Source: Pseudomonadota bacterium (GTDB taxonomy: Bacteria > Pseudomonadota > Alphaproteobacteria > Sphingomonadales > Sphingomonadaceae). Taken from it: a stretch of 64,000 bases of DNA. The DNA lies in assembly GCA_023394965.1 (NCBI GenBank), contig JAEWZX010000007.1, forward strand, positions 124,001 through 188,000. The letters run 5' to 3'. The notes under the pieces are model-generated. The model was not told the origin of the DNA. It searched no databases and saw only the letters and a program-made list of their open reading frames with translations. Position 1 is the first letter of the stretch, and every line of letters begins with the position of its first letter. Shown here one piece after another: positions 18,213-26,610 of the stretch. The translations under genes and the position numbers were made by a program.

Positions 18213-19088
18213 TTGCTGTCACTACTGGCTGCATCGGGCGCGGCAGATCCGATCTATTGGGAAAATCTCGGCCTCAGGCCTTACCTGTTCGAGATCGGCG
18301 GTTTCCAGCTGCGCTTCTATTCGCTCGCCTATCTGTTCGGCATATTGCTGGCCTATTGGCACCTTTCGAAGATGATCAAGGCACCTGGATCACCGATGGC
18401 GCAGCGTCATGCTGATGATCTGTTCTTCTACTGTACGCTGGGTGTCATACTTGGTGGACGGCTTGGATATGCTGCGTTTTACAAGCCGGAACTGTTCGGT
18501 GGTGTTGAACTGTTCAAGCTGTGGGAAGGCGGAATGAGCTTCCATGGCGGGGTGATCGGCGTGCTCATTGCCATTAGCTGGGTCGCCTGGCGCAACGGCC
18601 TGAACTGGCTGCGCATCTGTGACTATATCTCGGTCAACGTGCCTTTCGCCTATATGCTCGGGCGGCTGGCAAATTTCATCAATGGCGAATTGTATGGCCG
18701 CCCGGTGGAAAGCGATTTCCCCTTGGCGATGGTCTTCCCGACCGATCCTGACCAGCTCGCCCGCCATCCCAGCCAACTGTATCAGGCCGGCTTCGAAGGT
18801 CTGCTCCTGGGTGTGTTGCTCTTTGCCCTCTTCTGGAAGACGGGCGCACGCTATCGGGCGGGGCTCCTGGTCGGAATATTCACCGTCGGGATGGGGCTTG
18901 GCCGCTTCCTGATGGAGTTCTTCCGTGAGCCAGATGCCCACCTCGCCTATGTCGTGGCCGAAACGGGCCTCTCGCGGGGCCAATGGCTGAGCTTGCCGAT
19001 GATTGCGATTGGTCTCGCGGTGGTGCTCTACTCACTGATGAAGTCTCCCGTCACCGGCGCTGCTGCGGCAAAGTCGCAGGACACATGA
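18213..19088 (+). CDS. lgt: Phosphatidylglycerol:prolipoprotein diacylglyceryl transferase
   Basis: A 291-residue inner-membrane enzyme that moves diacylglycerol from phosphatidylglycerol to the lipobox Cys of prolipoproteins. It has about seven hydrophobic helices. The family hallmarks are present: MSFHGGVIGVL with the essential His near 111, the Lgt signature GRLANFINGELYGRP at about 150-164, and HPSQLYQAGFEG. The start is a TTG at 18213; AAGGGG at 18199-18204 gives an eight-base spacing, and there is no better start. Its TGA overlaps the ATG of the methyltransferase (ATGA). At least two lipoproteins encoded in this window would be substrates. Confidence 0.96.
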   Translation: MLSLLAASGAADPIYWENLGLRPYLFEIGGFQLRFYSLAYLFGILLAYWHLSKMIKAPGSPMAQRHADDLFFYCTLGVILGGRLGYAAFYKPELFGGVELFKLWEGGMSFHGGVIGVLIAISWVAWRNGLNWLRICDYISVNVPFAYMLGRLANFINGELYGRPVESDFPLAMVFPTDPDQLARHPSQLYQAGFEGLLLGVLLFALFWKTGARYRAGLLVGIFTVGMGLGRFLMEFFREPDAHLAYVVAETGLSRGQWLSLPMIAIGLAVVLYSLMKSPVTGAAAAKSQDT

Positions 19089-20170
19089 TCGACAGTGGAG
19101 AGTCTCCTCTTGCCCGCACGTTCCGCCGTCTGATCGCCCAGCACGGGCCGATGCCGGTGTCGCGCTACATGGGGGAGAGTAACGCCCGATATTATTCCAC
19201 GCGCGATCCATTGGGCGCAGCCGGAGATTTCACCACCGCGCCCGAAATAAGCCAGATGTTCGGTGAAATGGCGGGGTTGTGGCTGGCTGACATCTGGGTA
19301 CGCGCCGGACGGCCTGCGGATGCGATCTATGTCGAGCTGGGGCCAGGCCGGGGGACGCTGGCCAAGGATGCGCTGCGGGCGATGGCCAGCCAAGGGCTGC
19401 GACCTGAAGTGCATCTGATCGAGGGTTCTCAAACGCTTCGCAAACTGCAGGACGGGGCGGTTGCAGGGGCGCATTTCCACGACACGATTGACTCTATCCC
19501 AGAAGGGCGGCCAGTCCTGTTGCTGGCAAACGAATTTCTAGACGCCCTGCCGATCCGCCAGTTGGTGATGACCGAAAAAGGCTGGCGCGAACGGCTGGTC
19601 GGCATCGAGGATGGCGCATTCGCTTTCGTTTCCGGCCCTAATGCGATGGATGACGCTGTGCCGGAGGATGAGCGCGCCGCACCGGAAGACACTGTCATCG
19701 AGACCTGCCCGGCGGCGGCGGCACTTGTCGAAGCCATTTCACGCAGGATAGATGTGCAGGGCGGCGCTGCACTTTTCATCGACTACGGTTATGTCAATGC
19801 TCGCACAGGCTCTACATTGCAGGCTGTCAAATCCCACCAAAAGCTCGACGTTTTCGATTTACCTGGTGAGATGGACCTTACGGCCCATGTCGATTTTGCC
19901 ACGCTCGATGCCATTACCCGTCGGGAAGGAGTTGCAAGTTCCCTCACAACGCAAGGTGCTTGGCTCGCTGCAATGGGTATAGACTTGCGTGCGCAGGCAC
20001 TGAGCAGAGCATACCCATCCCGCGAAGAAGAGATCAAAGCAGCAGTGGAGCGACTCGTGCGCGCAGATGCGATGGGCGAACTGTTCAAATGCCTGGCCAT
20101 TACGGCCCGTGATTGGCCGCGCGGCGCGGCCTTCCCGGAGGGTGAGCGCAGGAAGGCTGACGGGAGCTAA
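19085..20170 (+). CDS. SAM-dependent methyltransferase, MidA/NDUFAF7 (DUF185) family
   Basis: A 361-residue protein. The start ATG at 19085 overlaps the lgt stop by four bases. The N-terminal segment PMPVSRYMGESNARYYSTRDPLGAAGDFTT is characteristic of the MidA/NDUFAF7 family, and VELGPGRGTLAKDAL (about residue 80) is the SAM-binding glycine loop. The mitochondrial relative methylates an arginine of the NDUFS2 subunit of complex I, so a role in respiratory complex assembly is likely but unproven in bacteria. Its 3' end overlaps the convergent ABC gene by four bases. Confidence 0.9.
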   Translation: MIDSGESPLARTFRRLIAQHGPMPVSRYMGESNARYYSTRDPLGAAGDFTTAPEISQMFGEMAGLWLADIWVRAGRPADAIYVELGPGRGTLAKDALRAMASQGLRPEVHLIEGSQTLRKLQDGAVAGAHFHDTIDSIPEGRPVLLLANEFLDALPIRQLVMTEKGWRERLVGIEDGAFAFVSGPNAMDDAVPEDERAAPEDTVIETCPAAAALVEAISRRIDVQGGAALFIDYGYVNARTGSTLQAVKSHQKLDVFDLPGEMDLTAHVDFATLDAITRREGVASSLTTQGAWLAAMGIDLRAQALSRAYPSREEEIKAAVERLVRADAMGELFKCLAITARDWPRGAAFPEGERRKADGS

Positions 20171-21711
20171 GGGCTCTCAAGTTCCAAACGCCGCGCCAGC
20201 TTGGCTGCTGCTTGCCCAAACGACAGTTTGTTCTCTTGGCGATCGACCGACAGATTGGCTTCCTGCATCGTCTCGACAGTGATTGCGCCGATCAGTGGTC
20301 CAAGGGTCTTCAACAAACGCGCATCCCTGCTTTTTTCCGGCGATACCAGAAGAATGGCGTCGTAGTTCGGGAAAGCACCCCGAGGATCTTCGAGAATCAC
20401 GAGATTACCCGCCGCGATCCGTCCATCCGACGTATAAGCGCCAATCACGTCGGCTTCACCGGATCGGAGCGCGTTGTACATGAAGGTAGGGGAAAAGGTG
20501 CGTTTTTCGGCAAAGCGAAGGCCGTAAGTATCGCGTACAGCAACCCATTCGGGCCGCTCGAAGAATTCTGGATCTCCGCCAATTGTCATGGTTTGCCCGC
20601 GCAGGGCAAGATCGCCGATGGTTCGAAGATTGTCTTCTTCGGCCCTGTTACGCGGCAGGGCGAGGCAGTAGGCATTTTCGAAACCAAGCCGCCCTAGAAC
20701 TGTGGTGCCGCTGGTGCGTTTTTCCCAATCGGTAATTTCGGAGAGCATTGCCTCGCGTCCGGGATTGTCACTGCGCTGCATTTCGTTCGCCCAGATCGTT
20801 CCGGTATAATCTACCAGTATGTGGATGGCGTCCGTCGAAACGGCGCGATGCACAACCGCGGATCCAAGCCCATCGCGATATTCGACTGAATAACCCGCGT
20901 CTTCGAGCCTTTGTCCGATGAGGCGCGCCAGGATATATTGCTCCGAGAAGCTTTTCGCCCCGATCACAATGCGATTTTCGGTATTATCGCCAAAGGATAC
21001 AGCCAGCGCTGCCAGGATGCCGAGCAGAACTGCAGCTAATCCGCCCAGAGTCAGGACGCGTTGCCTTCTGCGGAGTCCTTTTTCTATGGTGCCGAGCAGC
21101 GCATCGGCAGTCATTGCGAGGCCCGCGCTAGCAATGCAACCGGCGAGGACCAGCACCCAGTTCTGTGTTTGCAATCCTGCGAATATCGGATCACCGAGGC
21201 TCGGTTGGCCGATTGTCGTGGAAAGTGTCGCTGCACCAATGGTCCACACGGCTGCGGTGCGGATGCCTGCCATGACGTAGGGGGCTGCAAGAGGGGCTTC
21301 CACCATCCGCAACCGCTGCCAGAACGTCATGCCCACGCCGTCGGCAGCCTCGATCACGCCGGGGTCGAGATTTGCCTGCGCCGTTACGGCGTTTCGCAGG
21401 ATCGGAAGCAGTGCATAAAGTGCCAAGGCCAGCAATGCGGGAAGGAAGCCCAGCGTGGGCAGGTTCGGGCCGAAGACTGCGCGAAGATTCAGCAGAATCG
21501 GGAAGAATAGTGCAAGAAGCGCGAGGGCGGGGATGGTCTGGACAAGGCTGGCGAAGCCGAGTGTCGCACGGGCAACTGAGGCAGATCGGCTCGCCCAAAC
21601 AGCCAGCGGAAGAGCCAGCGCGATGCCCAGCAGGATGGCGGCAGCGGACAGCACAACATGCGCAGCCAATTTGTCGCCCAGGCTGAGCAAGGCTGTCCAG
21701 ATATCGCTCAC
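20167..21711 (-). CDS. ABC transporter permease fused to substrate-binding domain (OpuC/glycine-betaine type)
   Basis: A 514-residue fusion. The first 215 residues are a six-helix permease with the EAADGVGMTFWQRLRMVEAPLA loop that contacts the ATPase. From about 240 to the end there is a periplasmic OpuAC-like binding domain, beginning IVIGAKSFSEQYILARLIGQ and containing a YTGTIWANEMQ segment. This is the arrangement of choline/betaine/carnitine-type quaternary-ammonium importers. It overlaps the ATPase gene by four bases, so both make one transporter. The compound taken up cannot be told from sequence; osmoprotectant is the best guess. Confidence 0.9.
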   Translation of the reverse strand: MSDIWTALLSLGDKLAAHVVLSAAAILLGIALALPLAVWASRSASVARATLGFASLVQTIPALALLALFFPILLNLRAVFGPNLPTLGFLPALLALALYALLPILRNAVTAQANLDPGVIEAADGVGMTFWQRLRMVEAPLAAPYVMAGIRTAAVWTIGAATLSTTIGQPSLGDPIFAGLQTQNWVLVLAGCIASAGLAMTADALLGTIEKGLRRRQRVLTLGGLAAVLLGILAALAVSFGDNTENRIVIGAKSFSEQYILARLIGQRLEDAGYSVEYRDGLGSAVVHRAVSTDAIHILVDYTGTIWANEMQRSDNPGREAMLSEITDWEKRTSGTTVLGRLGFENAYCLALPRNRAEEDNLRTIGDLALRGQTMTIGGDPEFFERPEWVAVRDTYGLRFAEKRTFSPTFMYNALRSGEADVIGAYTSDGRIAAGNLVILEDPRGAFPNYDAILLVSPEKSRDARLLKTLGPLIGAITVETMQEANLSVDRQENKLSFGQAAAKLARRLELESP

Positions 21712-22472
21712 CCGGCAAGCTCCGCCAGCCGATCCGCTTGGGTTCGAGGAACAGCGACAAGTTCTTGGGCAACACTACCGCCAGCGCCTTGCAACAGGGA
21801 ATGGGGCGTTTCGTCAGCCACTATTGTCCCAGCCTGCATCACAAAGACCCGATCGGCTAACAGCAAGGCTTCGGCCATGTCGTGCGTGACCATTATGGTG
21901 GTTAGGCCAAGCTCATGATGCAGGCTGCGCACTCGATTGCCCAATGCATCGCGCGTGACCGGATCAAGAGCGCCGAAAGGCTCATCCATCAGCAGGAGTT
22001 GTGGCTCGCTTGCCAGCGCACGGGCAACGCCGACGCGCTGGCGCTGCCCCCCGGACAACTGATCTGGCAGTCGCTTGGCAAGGGAGCTTTCGAGATCCAC
22101 CAGATCGAGTAGCTCGACAATCCGGCGAGGTGACAGTTTCTCCCCAACCAGTCGCGGCCCGACAGCGATATTTTCGCCAACTGTCATATGAGGAAACAGA
22201 CCGATCGACTGGAAAACGTAGCCGATACGCCGGCGCAAGGCGGCCAGCCCGAGCTTGTTAACCTCTTCCCCATTGAAATGCACGGTACCGGAGGTCGGAT
22301 CGATCAGGCGATTGACTGTCTTGAGCAACGTGGATTTGCCCGATCCCGAAGCGCCGACAAGTGCAACGAACTCTCCGTGCACTATGGCGGTAGAAACGCC
22401 TGCTACAGCTTGATTTGTGCCATAGCTTTTCCGCACATCACGGAATTCGAGCAGCGGTTGCGCCAGCTCCAT
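21708..22472 (-). CDS. ABC transporter ATP-binding protein (OpuCA/ProV-like)
   Basis: A 254-residue ATPase that powers the permease fusion encoded after it. Walker A GASGSGKSTLLK is near residue 40, the Q loop in YVFQSIGLFPHMTV, signature LSGGQRQRVGVARAL near 138 and Walker B LLLMDEPFGALDP near 158. There are no C-terminal CBS domains, unlike many OpuA/ProV proteins, so the usual ionic-strength sensor is absent. The start ATG at 22472 overlaps the TGA of the upstream lipoprotein gene (ATGA), and a GTG at 22475 is possible. Translational coupling on both sides marks a three-gene unit. Confidence 0.92.
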   Translation of the reverse strand: MELAQPLLEFRDVRKSYGTNQAVAGVSTAIVHGEFVALVGASGSGKSTLLKTVNRLIDPTSGTVHFNGEEVNKLGLAALRRRIGYVFQSIGLFPHMTVGENIAVGPRLVGEKLSPRRIVELLDLVDLESSLAKRLPDQLSGGQRQRVGVARALASEPQLLLMDEPFGALDPVTRDALGNRVRSLHHELGLTTIMVTHDMAEALLLADRVFVMQAGTIVADETPHSLLQGAGGSVAQELVAVPRTQADRLAELAG

Positions 22473-22918
22473 CACTCCTCGTCGTCCGAGCCTTTACTAG
22501 CGGGTGTGTAATCGACCCGTCGCAGCTCGATCTCGGTGCCGTTTTCACTTGTCGCCCGCATGGTATCGCCGTTCATCCGTTCGGGCCTCCAGCACCGCTC
22601 CACACCGTTCTCGTCCTGCGGCGTGAAACACAGGAGATTGCTCTCGTCGTCTGCCGAGTAGTCCCAGCTACCTGTTTGCCAAGGATCGCCATTGCGCAGG
22701 TCGCGATATGTACCGTCAGGGTCGAGCTGGGTCGTGTAGCGAGCGCCGTCTTCCGCTATTGCACGCCATGCGGTTGAGGCGAACGTTTTCGGAGCGGGTT
22801 CCTCGGAAGGTGGCGAGGTGGGGTTGGCTGTGTCGAAGTTCTCCGTCCCGGTAGTCCCGGACGGAGAACAACCGACGAGCGATAATGCGGCAAGCGCCGA
22901 CACTGAAAGAAATCGCAT
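22472..22918 (-). CDS. Small putative lipoprotein, coupled to ABC transporter
   Basis: A 148-residue protein of unknown function. The ATG at 22918 is chosen because it begins the lipoprotein signal MRFLSVSALAALSLVGC, with LVGC as lipobox; the first 13 in-frame residues upstream do not look like a signal. After a flexible Ser/Thr/Pro-rich linker there is a compact domain with W, D and two Cys (LLCFTPQDENGVERCW), which could form a disulfide. Its stop overlaps the start of the ATPase gene, so it is made in step with the transporter. It is not the binding protein, because that domain is fused to the permease. Confidence 0.75.
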   Translation of the reverse strand: MRFLSVSALAALSLVGCSPSGTTGTENFDTANPTSPPSEEPAPKTFASTAWRAIAEDGARYTTQLDPDGTYRDLRNGDPWQTGSWDYSADDESNLLCFTPQDENGVERCWRPERMNGDTMRATSENGTEIELRRVDYTPASKGSDDEE

Positions 22919-22989
22919 ATGTACCGCACCCTGTCGCATTGGCTTATGGGAAAGCACAGCACAGTTGCACGTGCAAGGCAGGCAGGAGG

Positions 22990-24516
22990 TCAGTTTTCGA
23001 TCGATTGCCGCGGGAAGACGATGCGAACGCTGAGCCCACCGTCCGAAAATTCACGCTCGAATGTACCCTTTAACTGACCTTCCACAGCCATTCTCAAAAG
23101 GCGCGAGCCAAACCCTTCACGCTCGGTTTCATCAGGGATATGGCAGCTTCGGGCGCTCTCATCCCATATCACGCAGATATGGTCGCTGTCCCCGCAATCA
23201 TCTTCCACGGTTACTGTTACGTGTCCCTCTTCGCAGGAGAGGGCGCCATATTTGGCTGAGTTCGTAGCGAGTTCATGAAAGATCAGTGCCAGCGGGGTTG
23301 CGGCGCGTTCACCAACCGAGATGCCAGGGCCGGTAACGCTAAACCGGTCTTCGCCACCCGTGTCATAGGGCGCCAGTAAATCGGCCAGCAGTCCCGACAG
23401 GGTTCCACCCTTATGACCGTGATCTGGGCGGACATAATTATGTGCCGCCCCAAGTGCGCGAATGGTTTCGCCCATTTCGGCGGCAAAGTCGGCAACTTCC
23501 GGCTTTCCGCGCGAACGGATCGCTACAAGGCCTGAAACGACTGCAAAAATGTTTTTTATGCGGTGGGACAGTTCATTCGCCAGAAGATCTCTTGCTTCTG
23601 CCATTCGGCGCTGGCGATCAACATCGATCACGGTGCCGAACCACCGCGAGGCCTCTTCACCTACCGACGTTTGCACGGCTCTCGCCAGCATCCAGCGATA
23701 ATCGCCATCGGCCAGTTTCAGACGCCATTCGTATTCGAATGGTTCCCCGCTTCTAAGCGAAGCCTGAAAAGCATCGGAGGCACTTTTCCAGTCCTCCGGG
23801 TGGATCGCCGCCTGCCAGTCGTGGAGATTGCGTGGCTGTGAAAGGCCCGTCAATTCATCCCACTGGACATTGACGTAGTCGAAATTTCCCGCGGCATCTG
23901 CTGACCAGGCAATGCCTGGCACGCTGTCGATCATGCGTTTGAGATTGCTCTCTCGTTCATCAACGGCTTCCTTGGCCGTTTCGCCCAATCGCTGCTGGGA
24001 AAGGCGTCGCATGGCTGCTTTGGCCAGAACAGAAAGTGTTTCGCGCTGGAGTGATGATAGGCCTTCTTCGCGAGGTTGGGTGTCGATAATGCAGAGAGCA
24101 CCCAGGGGTGCACCTTCGGCTGAAACAAGGGGATGGCCTGCGTAAAAGCGGATATAGGGCTCACCGGTCACAAGCGCATTATCCGCGAAACGCGGATCCT
24201 GTTCTGCGTCGCGGATCACCATGGGTTCGGTACCTAGCATCGCGTGGGCGCAGAAGCTGGTCGGCCGAGGCGTGTCTCTTGCGTCTATTCCCGTTCGCGC
24301 AAGAAACGTTTGCCGATCCACTTCGACCATAGTGACCATGACCATAGGAGCGGCGCAGATCTTTGCTGCAAGATCTACAATCTCCTGAAGCTCGGGATCG
24401 TCAACCATGGCATGGGTGCCGTGCGCGGCAAGGATCGCGAGGCGCTGCTCCTCGTCGCAATAGGCATCCGCGGGGGGCTTCCCCTCGGGCCAAAGGATAT
24501 TTTCCTTACGGTACAT
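22990..24516 (-). CDS. GAF-PAS sensor histidine kinase, HWE family
   Basis: A 508-residue soluble kinase with no transmembrane segment. A GAF domain (about 30-175, DTPRPTSFCAHAMLGTEPMVI), a PAS/PAC pair (about 190-315, IAWSADAAGNFDYVNVQWDELTG) and an HWE-type kinase core follow in order. The phospho-acceptor His is in ANELSHRIKNIFAVVSGLVAI, the N box is FHELATNSAKYGALS, and the WxE signature appears as VIWDESA. HWE kinases in alphaproteobacteria often act in light or general stress signalling; no CAP-type Cys for a bilin is evident. The frame stays open upstream, but that would run through the ivd gene, so the ATG at 24516 is used. No response regulator is adjacent. Confidence 0.9.
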   Translation of the reverse strand: MYRKENILWPEGKPPADAYCDEEQRLAILAAHGTHAMVDDPELQEIVDLAAKICAAPMVMVTMVEVDRQTFLARTGIDARDTPRPTSFCAHAMLGTEPMVIRDAEQDPRFADNALVTGEPYIRFYAGHPLVSAEGAPLGALCIIDTQPREEGLSSLQRETLSVLAKAAMRRLSQQRLGETAKEAVDERESNLKRMIDSVPGIAWSADAAGNFDYVNVQWDELTGLSQPRNLHDWQAAIHPEDWKSASDAFQASLRSGEPFEYEWRLKLADGDYRWMLARAVQTSVGEEASRWFGTVIDVDRQRRMAEARDLLANELSHRIKNIFAVVSGLVAIRSRGKPEVADFAAEMGETIRALGAAHNYVRPDHGHKGGTLSGLLADLLAPYDTGGEDRFSVTGPGISVGERAATPLALIFHELATNSAKYGALSCEEGHVTVTVEDDCGDSDHICVIWDESARSCHIPDETEREGFGSRLLRMAVEGQLKGTFEREFSDGGLSVRIVFPRQSIEN

Positions 24517-24672
24517 GATTATGTCTGTAGAAGCCTTAGACTCAAATTTGATCAACTGCCTAACGCAAAAAGCAACTTCGCGGCTTTCGCCGCCAATCGG
24601 TTTGCTCCGTAGCCATGGCTCGGCTATCGGCCGCGCACAGCAGGCAATTTCGCGAGCCTTTAAGGAGAGACG

Positions 24673-25842
24673 ATGCGCGCGACCCCGGAATTTGATTTTC
24701 ATTTGGGCGAGAGAGCGGAGATGATCCGCGAGACGACAGCTCGTTTTGCGGATGAGCAGATCGCACCCTTGGCAGAGAGGATCGACCGCGAGGACTGGTT
24801 TCCGCGCGAGGAGCTGTGGAAGCAGATGGGCGATCTGGGGCTGCACGGCATGACCGTTGGTGAAGAAGATGGCGGATTGGGCCTGGGCTATCTGGAACAC
24901 GTCATCGCGGTGGAAGAAGTCAGCCGTGCCAGCGCTTCGCTGGGCCTTTCCTATGGCGCGCATTCCAACCTTTGTATCAACCAGATCCGGCGCTGGGGCA
25001 ACGAAGAGCAGAAGGCCAAATACCTTCCCGGCCTGATCAGCGGCGAGCATGTCGGCTCGCTTGCCATGTCGGAGGCCGGTGCAGGCTCGGATGTTGTCTC
25101 GATGAAGTTGAAGGCCGAGGCGGTCGACGGCGGCTATGTGCTGAACGGCACGAAATTCTGGATCACCAATGCGCCCTATGCCGATACACTGGTGGTCTAT
25201 GCCAAGACCGATGGCGCTGCAGGCAGCCGGGGTATCACTGCCTTCCTGATCGAGAAACACGACGCAGGCTTTTCCATCGGTCAGAAGATCGAGAAGGTGG
25301 GCATGCGCGGTTCGCCCACGGCGGAGCTTGTTTTTGACGACTGTCATATCCCTGAAGAGCGCGTGATGGGCCCGCTGAACGGCGGCGTAGGTGTGCTGAT
25401 GAGCGGGCTCGATTACGAACGTGTGGTACTCGCCGGATTGCAGCTTGGCATCATGCAGGCCTGCCTCGACACCGTGATCCCCTATCTTCGCGAAAGAAAG
25501 CAATTCGGAAAACCCATCGGCAGCTTCCAGCTGATGCAGGCGAAGGTGGCGGACATGTATGTCGCGCTGCAATCTGCCCGCGCCTATACCTATGCGGTGG
25601 CCAAGAGCTGCGACGCCGGACAGACGACGCGTTTCGACGCGGCAGGCGCGATCCTGCTCGCATCGGAAAATGCGTTCCGCGTTGCCGCGGAATCGGTTCA
25701 GGCGCTCGGGGGTGCGGGTTACACGCTCGATTGGCCCGTCGAACGCTATATGCGGGATGCTAAACTGCTCGATATCGGCGCCGGGACCAACGAAATCCGC
25801 CGCATGCTGATCGGGCGCGAACTGATCGGAGCAGCAGGATGA
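24673..25842 (+). CDS. ivd: Isovaleryl-CoA dehydrogenase
   Basis: A 389-residue FAD enzyme of leucine breakdown that oxidises isovaleryl-CoA to 3-methylcrotonyl-CoA. The acyl-CoA dehydrogenase signatures AMSEAGAGSDVVSM and ALGGAGYTLDWPVERYMRDAK are present. The catalytic Glu lies in GLDYERVVLAG near residue 249, the position used by isovaleryl-CoA dehydrogenases rather than the C-terminal position of most family members. SLGLSYGAHSNLCINQI is also typical of this subgroup. A strong AAGGAG (24662-24667) precedes the ATG. The carboxylase for the next pathway step is at 26611, in support of the assignment. Its stop overlaps the PhnA-like gene. Confidence 0.92.
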   Translation: MRATPEFDFHLGERAEMIRETTARFADEQIAPLAERIDREDWFPREELWKQMGDLGLHGMTVGEEDGGLGLGYLEHVIAVEEVSRASASLGLSYGAHSNLCINQIRRWGNEEQKAKYLPGLISGEHVGSLAMSEAGAGSDVVSMKLKAEAVDGGYVLNGTKFWITNAPYADTLVVYAKTDGAAGSRGITAFLIEKHDAGFSIGQKIEKVGMRGSPTAELVFDDCHIPEERVMGPLNGGVGVLMSGLDYERVVLAGLQLGIMQACLDTVIPYLRERKQFGKPIGSFQLMQAKVADMYVALQSARAYTYAVAKSCDAGQTTRFDAAGAILLASENAFRVAAESVQALGGAGYTLDWPVERYMRDAKLLDIGAGTNEIRRMLIGRELIGAAG

Positions 25843-26144
25843 GCAACTACGAAGACTATGTCTACGATGAAGAGAGCGGCGAATGGATGCCCGCCTCCGA
25901 ACTGGCGGCCAAGCAGGCAGCGGCGGACCAAGTGGAAGTGCGCGACGCCGTCGGCAATCTGCTGCAGGACGGCGACCAGGTAACGCTGATCAAGGATCTC
26001 GAGGTCAAGGGAGCGGGCCAGACGCTGAAACAGGGCACGCTGATCAAGTCGATCCGCCTGACGGGCGATGCGCAGGAGATCGACTGCAAATATCCCGGCA
26101 TCAAGGGCCTCGTCCTGCGCGCCGAATTTGTGAAAAAGCGCTGA
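25839..26144 (+). CDS. PhnA/YjdM-like domain protein
   Basis: A 101-residue protein whose last 65 residues match the PhnA C-terminal domain (VRDAVGNLLQDGDQVTLIKD, VKGAGQTLKQGTLIKSIRL, DCKYPGIKGLVLRAEFVKK). The zinc-ribbon half of full PhnA (four Cys) is absent; the N-terminus is instead a short acidic, Tyr-rich stretch. Despite the historic name, PhnA is not shown to act on phosphonates. The ATGA overlap with ivd means it is translated with that gene. Confidence 0.85.
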   Translation: MSNYEDYVYDEESGEWMPASELAAKQAAADQVEVRDAVGNLLQDGDQVTLIKDLEVKGAGQTLKQGTLIKSIRLTGDAQEIDCKYPGIKGLVLRAEFVKKR

Positions 26145-26217
26145 CGCCAGCATCATGATGGCGTCAGTGCATCTTTCGGCATTTGATCGCGAACTCTTCA
26201 AGTACGGGCATGAACTT

Positions 26218-26553
26218 TCACCGTCCAACGAAGAGAAAGCCCACAGCTGCCATGATGCAGGCAAATGCGGCGAAGTGGCGCCAGTGCAGTGGTTCACCCA
26301 GAAAGAGCACCATGAACCCACCAAAGGCGATTAGCGCGATGGCTTCCTGCGTCACCTTGAGTTGGCCCGGTGTCCATCCATTCGCAAAGCCGATCCGGTT
26401 TGCTGGTACAGCGAAACAGTATTCGACGAAGGCGATGCCCCAACTGATGAGTATGACGAGCATGAGGGGCTTCGTGTTGCCGCCCTTGAGGTGCCAGTAC
26501 CAGGCAACTGTCATGAAGATGTTTGAAATGGCGAGGAGAATAATGGTGACCAT
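26218..26553 (-). CDS. DUF486-family small membrane protein
   Basis: A 111-residue protein of four hydrophobic helices (MVTIILLAISNIFMTVAWYWHL, LMLVILISWGIAFVEYCFAVPANR, EAIALIAFGGFMVLFLGE, FAAFACIMAAVGFLFVG). The CFAVPANRIGF turn and QLKVTQE loop are DUF486 hallmarks. The layout resembles half of an EamA/DMT transporter, so dimer transport is possible; function is unknown. The frame stays open for 560 more codons upstream as a shadow of the carboxylase gene, so the ATG at 26553, preceded by GGGAGC, is used. It sits between the two leucine-pathway genes on the opposite strand. Confidence 0.82.
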   Translation of the reverse strand: MVTIILLAISNIFMTVAWYWHLKGGNTKPLMLVILISWGIAFVEYCFAVPANRIGFANGWTPGQLKVTQEAIALIAFGGFMVLFLGEPLHWRHFAAFACIMAAVGFLFVGR

Positions 26554-26610
26554 AAACGGGCAAGAGCTCCCTTTATCTTCGTCATGCGCTATGACGACCG
26601 GAGCGGCAAG

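Noticed and set aside
24520..25572. N-terminal extension of the histidine kinase across the ivd gene
   Set aside because: The frame stays open but is antisense to ivd, which has clear family motifs; the sequence has no domain character.
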